From: Thalassotalea sp. PS06
GTDB lineage: Bacteria > Pseudomonadota > Gammaproteobacteria > Enterobacterales > Alteromonadaceae
NCBI RefSeq assembly: GCF_007197775.1
Contig: NZ_CP041638.1
Span: 1,364,001 to 1,428,000 of the forward strand
DNA length: 64,000 nt
Reading direction: 5' to 3'
Shown: piece after piece, positions 46,020 to 56,759 of the stretch
How the letters are laid out: every line of letters begins with the position of its first letter
How positions within the stretch are numbered: the stretch's first letter is position 1
The notes under the pieces: generated by a model
The model's input: only the letters and a program-made list of their open reading frames with translations
Databases searched by the model: none
What the model was told of the DNA's origin: nothing
Translations under genes and position numbers: made by a program

Positions 46020-46506
46020 AAATGTGCCGCTGTACGTAACGTTGTTAATTTTATTACTTGCCAGTTCTAACGCTATTGGGAGTTAATACGTAGATTCCTT
46101 GTTTACATTCACTCCTGGCAGACTGCTTGGCTCAGTTAATTATTGAATAAAAACAATTAAAATCAATATAGTGACAGGTTTACTCGGTCCTCTTTTGTGA
46201 TGTAAATACATTTCGCGTTAAATCATTAAAATGTATTTACATTAGAAATTGCAAAAAGACTATAAATGGCACTTTTAGTTCGGTCCGCGCAATCCGGTAC
46301 TTTGGAATAACGGCAGGGGACTATAATGAGCGTGAAGCGGCAGCTGAGAATTGTTTCTTATTTTTCCAATTTTATACTTTTCCGTCTGAGATGATTAACA
46401 AAAGCTTGTAACTAACTGGTTGAGTTTTAATGGTTTGTTTTTGCTCTGGTTTTCGTTAACAATTAAAGCCTTAGTTAATTAAATCGCTCAGCCTTGGAAG
46501 ACTTAT
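46020..46506. other. Divergent intergenic region with no gene
   Basis: A 487-bp AT-rich region between the amidohydrolase and MBL-fold genes. It holds the two palindromes at 46200-46242 described separately. No other structure or credible gene was seen. Confidence 0.6.
46200..46242. promoter_or_regulatory. Pair of 12-bp palindromes, candidate operator
   Basis: ATGTAAATACATTT (46200-46213) and its exact reverse complement AAATGTATTTACAT (46229-46242) flank a 15-bp spacer. Each contains a palindromic core ATGTA-WW-TACAT, and the two core centres are 31 bp apart, about three helical turns. The site lies in the divergent promoter region, so a dimeric regulator binding both copies is plausible. 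No regulator gene is adjacent. It could also fold as a hairpin. Confidence 0.6.
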
Positions 46507-47478
46507 ATGAAGATATTCATTTTGCTTTTTGCCATGGTAGGGTTAGTTTCAGGAGCATCTGGCCAGACAGTAAAAGATGTGAAAGTAACTATTCTATCTA
46601 CCATGATCGCGGACTATGGTACGGCCGAAAAACCTCTTTTTGGTGAGTGGGGGTTCTCAGCTTTGGTTGAGATAGATGGAAAGAAGATCCTGTTTGATAC
46701 TGGCAGAAGTGAGAACCTAGTTCTTGAAAACGCTGATGCGCTAGGGATAGAACTCTCGGACGTAGAAGATGTAATTCTAAGCCATTACCATTTCGATCAT
46801 ACGGGAGGCTTACTGAACATGCGCAAACGACTTTCAGCTAAGAACCCTAAAGCTCTGTCAAGACTTCATGTTAATAAAGGTATGTTTAGTCATAGACACC
46901 ACCCTGACGTTGATGGCGAATTCAACCAAATGGTCGCTGAGCGAAAAACCTATGAAAAAACGGGTGGAAAGGTATTTGTTTATGATACTGAGGAAGAGAT
47001 TTTTCCGGGAGTTTGGTTGAGTGGCCCCATCCCCAGAAAAAGTGGCGAAGAAAATTGGTCAACTGATGGAAAGCTAAAAGTCCAAATTGAAAACGAGTGG
47101 ATTCTAGATACCGTGCCCGAAAGCCTGTCACTGTTTATCGCAACTGACAAGGGCACCGTTATAATCTCTGGTTGTGGCCATGCTGGGTTAATTAATATTG
47201 CACATCATTCTAAATTGGTTACTAAGTTAAGTAACCTAAACGCTGTAATAGGAGGATTTCATTTGATGAGTGCCTCTGAGGCACAATTGGCATCCACTGC
47301 GACCACTCTTTCAAAAATGGGGGTTAAGCACTTTATCGGCGCTCACTGCACTGGAATCGAATCAACACATTCACTCAGGGACAAATTAGAATTAAACAGG
47401 TCAAATATGATTAACGGCTCTGTTGGCACTATCTACACCATATCTGAGGGGGTGAAACCAACTTGGATTGTCAAATAA
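46507..47478 (+). CDS. Exported MBL-fold metallo-hydrolase
   Basis: A 323-residue protein with signal peptide (about 1-19, ending SGASG). The metallo-beta-lactamase metal motif is SHYHFDHTGG (HxHxDH variant H-x-H-F-D-H), with later ligands in SGCGHAGLINI and GGFHL and a C-terminal GAHCTG. The overall pattern resembles the dihydropterin (DHPPP) synthase-like MBL group seen in methanogens and many bacteria; the substrate is not known. The SD TGGAAG precedes the ATG. It shares the divergent control region with the amidohydrolase. Confidence 0.83.
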   Translation: MKIFILLFAMVGLVSGASGQTVKDVKVTILSTMIADYGTAEKPLFGEWGFSALVEIDGKKILFDTGRSENLVLENADALGIELSDVEDVILSHYHFDHTGGLLNMRKRLSAKNPKALSRLHVNKGMFSHRHHPDVDGEFNQMVAERKTYEKTGGKVFVYDTEEEIFPGVWLSGPIPRKSGEENWSTDGKLKVQIENEWILDTVPESLSLFIATDKGTVIISGCGHAGLINIAHHSKLVTKLSNLNAVIGGFHLMSASEAQLASTATTLSKMGVKHFIGAHCTGIESTHSLRDKLELNRSNMINGSVGTIYTISEGVKPTWIVK

Positions 47479-47590
47479 TAAAGTTATCTAAACCAGCAAG
47501 GGGCTGACAGAAAAATCGTGTAAGGTAAAATTTTGTATTACCCTTTACTGAAGGACTGATACGATTGCGTCAGTCTGTGAATTCGCTAAG

Positions 47591-49417
47591 TTAATAACCT
47601 TGTGCCTGACCATCTTTCCGCATTTCACTGGCACCGTGATAAACACCAGTATTGGGGGCTCTCATAATTGCCTGGTAACCACCAAAGTTGAGGTTTGATA
47701 CATGAACCTTATGGCCTCTAGCCTGAAGGTCTTTAACGACATCTGCTTTAATACCACTCTCTAATACCAATACGCCACCGTCATCCATTCTTCCTTCCCA
47801 GGTCGGTGACGTAGAACCGTCATGACGAAAACGAGCCGCATCACCAGCTTGCTGTACGTTCATCTCAAAATCAATCATGTTGATAATCATCTGGGCATGC
47901 CCTTGTGGTTGCATTGAACCGCCCATCAACCCGAAGCTCATATAGGGTTTGTTATCTTTGGTAATAAATGCCGGAATGATGGTATGGAAAGGACGCTTCC
48001 CCGGTGCATAAGCATTAGGGTGGTTTTCCGATAACGAAAATTGGGCGCCACGATTCTGGAACATAAAGCCAAGACCATCGGGCACCAATCCACTACCCAA
48101 CAAATAAAAATTGCTCTGGATCAGGCTCACCATCATCCCGTCCTTGTCAGCAACGGTAAGATAAATGGTATCTCCCTCGATAAGCTTAGGGTCACCGTGT
48201 TCAACCTTCGTAGCAGCAACCTTAAAGTCAATCAGTTTTGCTCTTTCCTTTCCATATTCCTTTGACAGTAAATAATCAATATTGATGGTTTGATAATCAG
48301 GATCGGCATAGAATCGAGCCCGGTCTTCAAAAGCAAGCTTTTTCGCTTCTGTCATGACATGCAAGTAATCAGCGCTATTATGACCCATTTTTTTTAGGTC
48401 GTAGTTTTCCAGTATCGTCAGCATTTGCAAAGCTGCAATCCCTTGGCCATTCGGGGGTAACTCCCAAATATCATAACCACGATAGTTTACTGACACAGGT
48501 TCAATCCATTCACTCTTGTGACTTGCAAAATCGTCATAGCGCAGCGGTCCACCAATACGCCTGAAGTAACTATCCATTGTTTTGGCAATATCACCTCGAT
48601 AAAAGGCATCACGACCATTTTTGGCGATTTTTTCCAATGTATTGGCTAAATCCGGGTTTTTAAACATCTCTCCTTCTTTAGGCGATTTACCATTAATCAG
48701 AAAGGTCTTCTTATAGTTATCAATCTCTTCTACTACACCTCCGGCTTTAAATATCCTTGGAAATCGTTTTTGATAATAATCCATATCGTAGGCAATGAGT
48801 TCCGTAACTGGAAATCCATCTCTTGCGTATTGTATCGCCGGGGCAAGGTTATCAGTCATTTTCAGTTTACCGAATTTGCTATGAAGCTCGAACCACGCAT
48901 CGACGGTGCCGGGTACGGTAACAGATGGCGTCCCCCAGTCTGGGATATACTCAAAGTCACCGATTTTTACTTTTAGTTCCGAAAGACTCTGACCTTTCGC
49001 AGATCGTCCGGAACCGTTGATTCCATGCAGCTTTTTGGTTACTGGGTCCCAAACAATGGCAAATAAATCACCGCCAATACCGTTGCCCGTGGGTTCCATT
49101 AATCCGATAGCAGCATTGGCTGCTATCGCTGCATCCATTGCTGTACCACCTTTTTTGAGAATATCGATCGCTACCTGTGTGGCTAACGGATGAGATGTTG
49201 CCGCCATACCATTAGTCGCAAGTACGGGAGAACGTGTCGCCCAGGGGGAGCCAACGACCCGGTCGCCGCGACCATCTTCTCGCATCTGTACTACGTCACC
49301 GGTAACATCATCAATGATCGTGTCTTCGTTAGCACTATAGGCAATCGCAGACACTAATAGAGTGCTAATGAAAAACACTGCACTATTTCTCGTAAGTGGT
49401 TTCATGGTTTTCGACAT
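47591..49417 (-). CDS. Gamma-glutamyltransferase family protein
   Basis: About 608 residues from the ATG at 49417 (another ATG at 49405; the longest frame starts at 49471). A signal peptide (about FFISTLLVSAIAYSA) sends it to the periplasm. The proenzyme self-cleaves before a Thr: here GDTIYLTVADKDG, the Thr about 192 residues from the C-terminus, the usual small-subunit size. Other family blocks are GGTAMDAAIAANAAIGLMEP and GGSMQPQGHAQ. The GDTIY site differs from the THFSV of E. coli GGT and is typical of the hydrolase-like subgroup, so the substrate may not be glutathione. Confidence 0.9.
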   Translation of the reverse strand: MSKTMKPLTRNSAVFFISTLLVSAIAYSANEDTIIDDVTGDVVQMREDGRGDRVVGSPWATRSPVLATNGMAATSHPLATQVAIDILKKGGTAMDAAIAANAAIGLMEPTGNGIGGDLFAIVWDPVTKKLHGINGSGRSAKGQSLSELKVKIGDFEYIPDWGTPSVTVPGTVDAWFELHSKFGKLKMTDNLAPAIQYARDGFPVTELIAYDMDYYQKRFPRIFKAGGVVEEIDNYKKTFLINGKSPKEGEMFKNPDLANTLEKIAKNGRDAFYRGDIAKTMDSYFRRIGGPLRYDDFASHKSEWIEPVSVNYRGYDIWELPPNGQGIAALQMLTILENYDLKKMGHNSADYLHVMTEAKKLAFEDRARFYADPDYQTINIDYLLSKEYGKERAKLIDFKVAATKVEHGDPKLIEGDTIYLTVADKDGMMVSLIQSNFYLLGSGLVPDGLGFMFQNRGAQFSLSENHPNAYAPGKRPFHTIIPAFITKDNKPYMSFGLMGGSMQPQGHAQMIINMIDFEMNVQQAGDAARFRHDGSTSPTWEGRMDDGGVLVLESGIKADVVKDLQARGHKVHVSNLNFGGYQAIMRAPNTGVYHGASEMRKDGQAQGY

Positions 49418-49639
49418 TTTCAGTGTAAATTTTAATTTAACTATAGGGGACTCTAAGCAAAAAACTAACAATAGTCATTTATCATCAGGGAGTTATATGG
49501 CGGGGCTAGCAAATAAGCCTTGGTTCGTATTAAATTCCTCGCGGTGTGAAATGTTAGTTTGCTTTGGAAGAGTCTCAATAAAGGATTAACAACTCCAAAC
49601 ATACGTATATTAGCAATTGCTAACAGACCGAGTATGACA

Positions 49640-49995
49640 CTTAAGAGACACTCGTCTCACACCTGAGATACCGTGCAGTATCACGGTATGACGCAAGAGT
49701 TTTTGCTTTTTCTTCCACCGAAAATTGCTCCTCGATAACTGCTCCTGCGTTATTCTACCTACATACATCCATGTATTAGTGCATTTTCGGCATATAGTCC
49801 ATCCCTGGCCAAAACCTTCCACCTTCCACCTTCCACCTTTCACTTCCACCTGCGAAGCGAAGCTTACCTCACTCGAAGCGACGTTTTGTGTCGCGTACCC
49901 GGAACAATCTTTGATTGTGTACCCGAAGTGGCGCTTTCTGCCACGTCCTCGGAGTATCGTTTACGATACGTACTGATGCAGTTTCAAGTCCCGCA
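49640..49995. repeat. Composite of dispersed repeats
   Basis: Three known blocks are joined. 49665-49693: GATACCGTG...CACGGTATGACG, also in the third 255-bp repeat near 3531. 49715-49810: a split copy of the CGAAAATTGCTCC ... CATTTTCGGCATATAG repeat found at 15031, with an extra segment of about 48 bp in its middle that is itself hairpin-rich. 49860-49995: five hairpins of the 255-bp family (GCGAC...GTCGC, ACAATC...GATTGT, GTGGC...GCCAC, GTATCG...CGATAC, and a degenerate last one). Open frames here are not credible genes. Confidence 0.85.
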
Positions 49996-50007
49996 CTTTA
50001 GGTTTCG

Positions 50008-50958
50008 CTAACTCTTCACCAGCCAGTTATGCACGGTACTCGCGCTAACTTCTGGTTTTCGAGCCCAGCGGAAATGATCGGCGCTAAAGCCTAAATCGTC
50101 TGAGGTAAGGGTGATGGTTTCGATGTTGGCGGCGGGGTATTTGTCTAATACCAGCTGACTTGGCTGGGGTGGGGCATAGATATCTTCACTAAACTGCAGG
50201 CTTAAAATGTCGCCAGAAAAGCCTTGCAAATGATGCTCAAAATCCTTTTCTACACCTTTAGCTTTATAGATGTTGGTCAATACAAGATTGCGCCAATCGA
50301 GCATTAACTGCTGACCTTCTTTGCCTGCAAATCCAGTAAATTCACCGTGATAATAGCCAAGTACCTTATTCATTAGCGGAATGCTGTGATAAAGGCCCTG
50401 CAGTAAAAATCCGGTCTTACGATCAAACGCTTTGTGATAAGGGGATGCGCATCCAGAAAGAATGATTCGATCGACTTGGTTAGGATTTAACGCAGTAAAG
50501 CAGCTTGCCAGATGACCACCTAAACTGTGGCCCATCAGGTTTATCGGTTGATTATCATGCTTCTCTGATACATAAGCGCTGGCGAGTTCAATGTCAGCGA
50601 TATACTCCTTAAAACCATAATTACACTTTCGTCCTGGGCGCATACTGCTGTGGCCATGGCCACGTTGCTCAAACAAATATACGGTAATGTTTTGCCTGGC
50701 GAGTTGCTGAGCAAATGGCCGATAATACCGGGCAGCCATCCCCATGGCAGGCAACAACATCAGGTGTTGCTTTGTTGCTGGTTCACCTTCGAGGTCGCAC
50801 TCGATATTACTCTTAAGAGAGCTCTCAACATAATTGCCAAGATGATCTTCTGGCCGAAAGACTTCCAACGGCACCTGGTAGCCGGAATCATCCTCTAACA
50901 GTTCGAGGTTCCAGTTATCTGTTTTAATTGCGCCGTTGCTGGTATTCATCTTGGTCAC
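50008..50958 (-). CDS. Alpha/beta-fold hydrolase
   Basis: About 316 residues with GTG start at 50958, or 313 from the ATG at 50949. The oxyanion block LLPAMGMAARYYRPFAQQL, the EQRGHGHS segment, and the nucleophile elbow GHSLGG (INLMGHSLGGHLASCF) define a serine hydrolase of the lysophospholipase/esterase type. The catalytic His is probably in FSADHFRW near the C-terminus. It is last of a run of minus-strand genes that starts with hisG. Confidence 0.82.
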   Translation of the reverse strand: MTKMNTSNGAIKTDNWNLELLEDDSGYQVPLEVFRPEDHLGNYVESSLKSNIECDLEGEPATKQHLMLLPAMGMAARYYRPFAQQLARQNITVYLFEQRGHGHSSMRPGRKCNYGFKEYIADIELASAYVSEKHDNQPINLMGHSLGGHLASCFTALNPNQVDRIILSGCASPYHKAFDRKTGFLLQGLYHSIPLMNKVLGYYHGEFTGFAGKEGQQLMLDWRNLVLTNIYKAKGVEKDFEHHLQGFSGDILSLQFSEDIYAPPQPSQLVLDKYPAANIETITLTSDDLGFSADHFRWARKPEVSASTVHNWLVKS

Positions 50959-50982
50959 TTTTGTTCGTTCTATTCGTCTATT

Positions 50983-51474
50983 CTAATCTTTGAGCATTTC
51001 TATATGAGGAATTCCGTCTTCTAAATACATATCAGAGATACGGGTAAATCCATGCTTGTTGTAGAAGGCTTCAAGGTGCTCCTGAGCGGAGATTTTTACG
51101 CTAAAATCTGGCCAATATTGCTGGCAAAGACGCAAAGCTTCTCTCATTAAAGGATGGCCAAGACCTTTGCCGCGATAGTCCATATCCGTTGCTACCCGGC
51201 CAATGGCAACCATACCCGGATAACAAAGGCCCGGCGGGAGAATTCTCAGATAGGCTGCTAGTGGTTTAAGGCCTAGCTCATTTGCAGTGCCGTTGTTATC
51301 AAAAGCAAACAGATGCAGAACCTCAGCGTCGATATCTTTATTGTCCAGCTCTGGGTAATAACAGGTTTGCTCAACGACAAACACGTCGACTCTGAGTTTT
51401 AGCGCCTGATAAAGTTCGGCGGCGCTAAGTTCATTAAAATGTTTTGCTTGATATTCAATGGCAAGAGATGTCAT
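50983..51474 (-). CDS. GNAT family N-acetyltransferase, ElaA-like
   Basis: A 163-residue protein. RVDVFVVEQTCYYPELDNKD at the N-terminus and IGRVATDMDYRGKGLGHPLM (acetyl-CoA binding loop RGKGLG) place it in the ElaA group. The C-terminal KISAQEHLEAFYNKHGFTRI matches the GNAT beta-5/helix-4 region. Acceptor substrate unknown. It lies 24 bp downstream of hisIE and may be read from the his promoter. Confidence 0.88.
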   Translation of the reverse strand: MTSLAIEYQAKHFNELSAAELYQALKLRVDVFVVEQTCYYPELDNKDIDAEVLHLFAFDNNGTANELGLKPLAAYLRILPPGLCYPGMVAIGRVATDMDYRGKGLGHPLMREALRLCQQYWPDFSVKISAQEHLEAFYNKHGFTRISDMYLEDGIPHIEMLKD

Positions 51475-51498
51475 AGGGATGATAAAACCTAAATCTTG

Positions 51499-52116
51499 TT
51501 AACGATGACGATTCTTTAATACTGCCATAACTTCGCTTAAATCTACATCCTGATCACGAAGTAACACTAGGGTGTGGTAGAACAAATCGGCACATTCCTG
51601 CAATAACTCGTCGCGATCACCTGTTGCCGCCGCAAGCGCTACTTCGACACCTTCTTCGCCAACTTTTTGCGCCGAACGCTTGGTGCCCTGGCTCAATAAT
51701 TTGGCAGTATAACTGTCCTCTGGCTTATCAAACTGACGCTGTTTTACCACTTGCTCTAGCAAGGACAAAAAGTGTTTTTGATTAAATTCCTGCTCTGGAA
51801 AACAAGAGTCATCGCCCAAGTGACAAGTAGGTCCATTGGGACGACAGACAAGCAATAACGAGTCTTTGTCACAATCGGTATAAATGGTTTGTACATCCAA
51901 TGTGTTATTCGATGTTTCACCTTTGGTCCAAAGGCGTTGCTTGGAACGGGAGAAAAACGTCGCTTTTGATATTTCTAAGGTCTTGTCCAGTGCGTCTTTA
52001 TTCATGAAGCCTTGCATCAATACCGCTCCGGTATCTGCGTGTTGGATTATGGCAGGGATCATGCCTTGCATTTTATCCCAGGCAAGTTCTGAAACGTTGT
52101 CGGCCGTAACTATCAT
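51499..52116 (-). CDS. hisI: Bifunctional phosphoribosyl-AMP cyclohydrolase / phosphoribosyl-ATP pyrophosphatase
   Basis: A 205-residue fusion for steps two and three of histidine synthesis. The HisI half (1-115) carries FFSRSKQRLWTKGETSNN and the metal-binding cysteines in TDCDKDSLLLVCRPNGPTCH. The HisE half (about 120-205) carries SYTAKLLSQGTKRSAQKVGE and EVALAAATGDRDELLQECADL. Fused HisIE is standard in enterobacteria and Alteromonadales. It is separated from hisF by 198 bp of AT-rich sequence containing small inverted repeats, larger than any other gap in the operon. Confidence 0.96.
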   Translation of the reverse strand: MIVTADNVSELAWDKMQGMIPAIIQHADTGAVLMQGFMNKDALDKTLEISKATFFSRSKQRLWTKGETSNNTLDVQTIYTDCDKDSLLLVCRPNGPTCHLGDDSCFPEQEFNQKHFLSLLEQVVKQRQFDKPEDSYTAKLLSQGTKRSAQKVGEEGVEVALAAATGDRDELLQECADLFYHTLVLLRDQDVDLSEVMAVLKNRHR

Positions 52117-52314
52117 AATTTATTACTCTATTTCGCCTGCTTTCCTTAATCAAAGTGATTTAAACCGCAGGACTCAATGTTATTGATAAAAGAATTCAGA
52201 GTTCAGACTTTAATGTGGCTAACACCAATTCTGAATACAGAATTTAATTTTTTATCCGGAATTCTTTATTCTAAATTATTAATTTTATTAATTAGTAATT
52301 TCCTAATTTCGCAT

Positions 52315-54480
<2,166 letters not shown>

Positions 54481-54484
<4 letters not shown>

Positions 54485-55551
54485 AGCACACCTTTCGAGC
54501 TAGGCAGTTCATCAGAGCTTACGGTGATAGCCTGACCAAGCGCTCGGCCGAACACTTTAAACAGACTCTCAACCTGGTGGTGACAGTTGCCTTCAGACGT
54601 TGATAGGTGCAAGGTAATCGCCATCGCATCACTTAATGATTTAAAGAAGTGACCAACCATTTGCGTCGACATACCGCCAACACGGTTATCGGTAAATTCG
54701 GCGTTAAATTCAATGTGCGCGCGGCCGGATAAATCCAGGCTACATTCGGCACGGCACTCATCCATAGGCAAGACAAAACCAAATCGGTTAATGCCACGCT
54801 TATCGCCAAGGGCTTGTCTTAATACTTCACCTAACGCCAGAGCGGTATCTTCAACACTGTGATGGTCATCAATGTGTAAATCGCCATCGACTTTACATTG
54901 CAGTGAGAAACCACCGTGGGTGGCAATTTGATCCAGCATGTGATCGAAAAAGCCAATGCCGGTTTCAATGCTGTTGCCACCGCGCTTATCAAGATTGACG
55001 CTAACACGAATATCGGTCTCTTTGGTGGTGCGAACCACGGTTGCTTCGCGCGGGCTGGTGAGCAATAGCTCGGCAATTGCCGGCCAGTTAAGGCCATCGC
55101 GTTGATACTGTAATCCTGGAATGCCCATATTTGCGGCCAGCTGTAAATCGGTTTCCCGGTCGCCAATCACGTAAGAGTTGGCAAAATTAATGCGGCGCTG
55201 CTGCAGGTAGTCGCTGACTAAACCCAGCTTTGGTTTGCGACAACTGCAGTTGTCCTCTTCAAAGTGCGGACAAATCAGCTGGTCGGCAAACTTAACGCCC
55301 TGGGAGAGAAAGATCTCCAGCATTTTATCGTGAGCCAGATCAAAATCTTCCTGAGGAAAGCTATCCGTCCCTAAACCGTCCTGATTAGAAACCAGTACCA
55401 ACTGGTAGCCTTTCTCCATCAGTTTCAACAGTACCGGAATAACCTGAGGTTCAAGCACCAGCTTTTCCAGACTATCGACTTGTTTATCCGTTACTGGCTC
55501 TTCAATTAAGGTGCCATCGCGGTCGATAAATAAAATATTATTGGTTTGCAT
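54481..55551 (-). CDS. hisB: Bifunctional histidinol-phosphatase / imidazoleglycerol-phosphate dehydratase
   Basis: A 356-residue fusion. The N-terminal HAD phosphatase has [12 protein letters not shown] and a zinc loop ([14 protein letters not shown]). The C-terminal dehydratase has [28 protein letters not shown] and [11 protein letters not shown], which together hold the manganese-binding histidines. This fused form is characteristic of enterobacteria and related gammaproteobacteria. It overlaps hisH by four bases and is 71 bp after hisC. Confidence 0.97.
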
Positions 55552-55622
55552 GTTTATCTTCTTACTTCGGATTTTCTTAATTCGGAATTTCTAAATACAC
55601 TAATACGTTAAATGCCGGGCAT

Positions 55623-56759
55623 TTATGAAATCGTCTGGTTAAACGCTGCTAGCAGACGCTTAAATTCGTTCAGTTCCTGCTCCGAGCCAATGGATATTCG
55701 CAGACAATTTTCCAGGGTTAACTGTTTGGATTGGTTGCGAATTAACACCCCGTTTTCGCTCATAAATGCAAACAGCTGCTGGCACTTTTGTGTATCTGTT
55801 GTGCGAAACAAAACAAAGTTAGCTTTGCTGGTAAATACTTGTTCAACCCAAGGCAGCACTTTGAGCTCGATGACAATTTCTTCTCTGAGCTCAAGTGTGC
55901 GCTTGATATCACGTTGCAACGTTAACGTGGCTTCAGAGGATAGGGCGGCGCTGGCAATGTCTGCCACAGGTTTGGCAATCGGATAAGGGGCAATGATCTT
56001 ACTCATCAGCTCGATAACCTGAGGATTGGCGATGGCAAAACCACAACGAAGCCCGGCTAATCCAAATGCCTTTGACAGGGTTCGTAAAATAACCAGATTC
56101 TCAAATTGCTCTAAAAGCTCTACGCAAGAGGCTTGCATACAATAATCGATATAAGCCTCATCAACTACCACAAGCGCTTTGCCAGAGAACATTTTCAGTG
56201 TTTGAATGATGTCCTGTTGATTGATTAAATCGCCCGTTGGGTTATTTGGTGAGCAAATAAATACCAGTTTACATTTGCCTATTTGTTGCTCTAACGCCGC
56301 TAAATCCAGCTGCAATTCTGAGGTTAATTGCACCGTCGTGGTGTCGGTCAGATGCCCTTTAGCGCTGATGGCATACATGCCATAGGTTGGCGGACAAATG
56401 ACGATATTGTCCTTGCCCGGCTCACAAAAGGTACGGATCAAAACTTCGATGGCTTCATCGGCTCCGCGTGTAGCCAGCAATTGCTTAGTGCTTACCTGAG
56501 CGTAACTGGCATAAGCATTAATCAGAGCAGAAGGTTGAAAATCCGGATAGCGGTTTAACTGTTCAATCGGTTGTGAGAATACGTTGTTGCCACCTTGCTC
56601 ATTAGCGTTAAGCCATACGGTACCGCCGGATTGTTCGCGGCGCGCCGATTGATAAGCAACCATATCGATAACGTCCTGTCGAACCAGATTAAGAACACTG
56701 TTGTCAGTATTTTCTTTAGCGGTGTCGCTTTGCGGATTTGCGTTTATTTCGATACTCAT
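55623..56759 (-). CDS. hisC: Histidinol-phosphate aminotransferase
   Basis: A 378-residue PLP-dependent class I/II aminotransferase. The PLP lysine lies in LRTLSKAFGLAGLRCGFAI; VVDEAYIDYC and CSPNNPTGDLI are cofactor and phosphate contacts; the C-terminal LRISIGSEQE motif is typical. The N-terminal extension of about 30 residues is polar. Start overlaps hisD stop by four bases (ATGA). Confidence 0.96.
   Translation of the reverse strand: MSIEINANPQSDTAKENTDNSVLNLVRQDVIDMVAYQSARREQSGGTVWLNANEQGGNNVFSQPIEQLNRYPDFQPSALINAYASYAQVSTKQLLATRGADEAIEVLIRTFCEPGKDNIVICPPTYGMYAISAKGHLTDTTTVQLTSELQLDLAALEQQIGKCKLVFICSPNNPTGDLINQQDIIQTLKMFSGKALVVVDEAYIDYCMQASCVELLEQFENLVILRTLSKAFGLAGLRCGFAIANPQVIELMSKIIAPYPIAKPVADIASAALSSEATLTLQRDIKRTLELREEIVIELKVLPWVEQVFTSKANFVLFRTTDTQKCQQLFAFMSENGVLIRNQSKQLTLENCLRISIGSEQELNEFKRLLAAFNQTIS

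Noticed and set aside
46200..46242. TyrR box
   Set aside because: TGTAAA and TTTACA are present but not spaced by six bases, so the TyrR consensus is not met.
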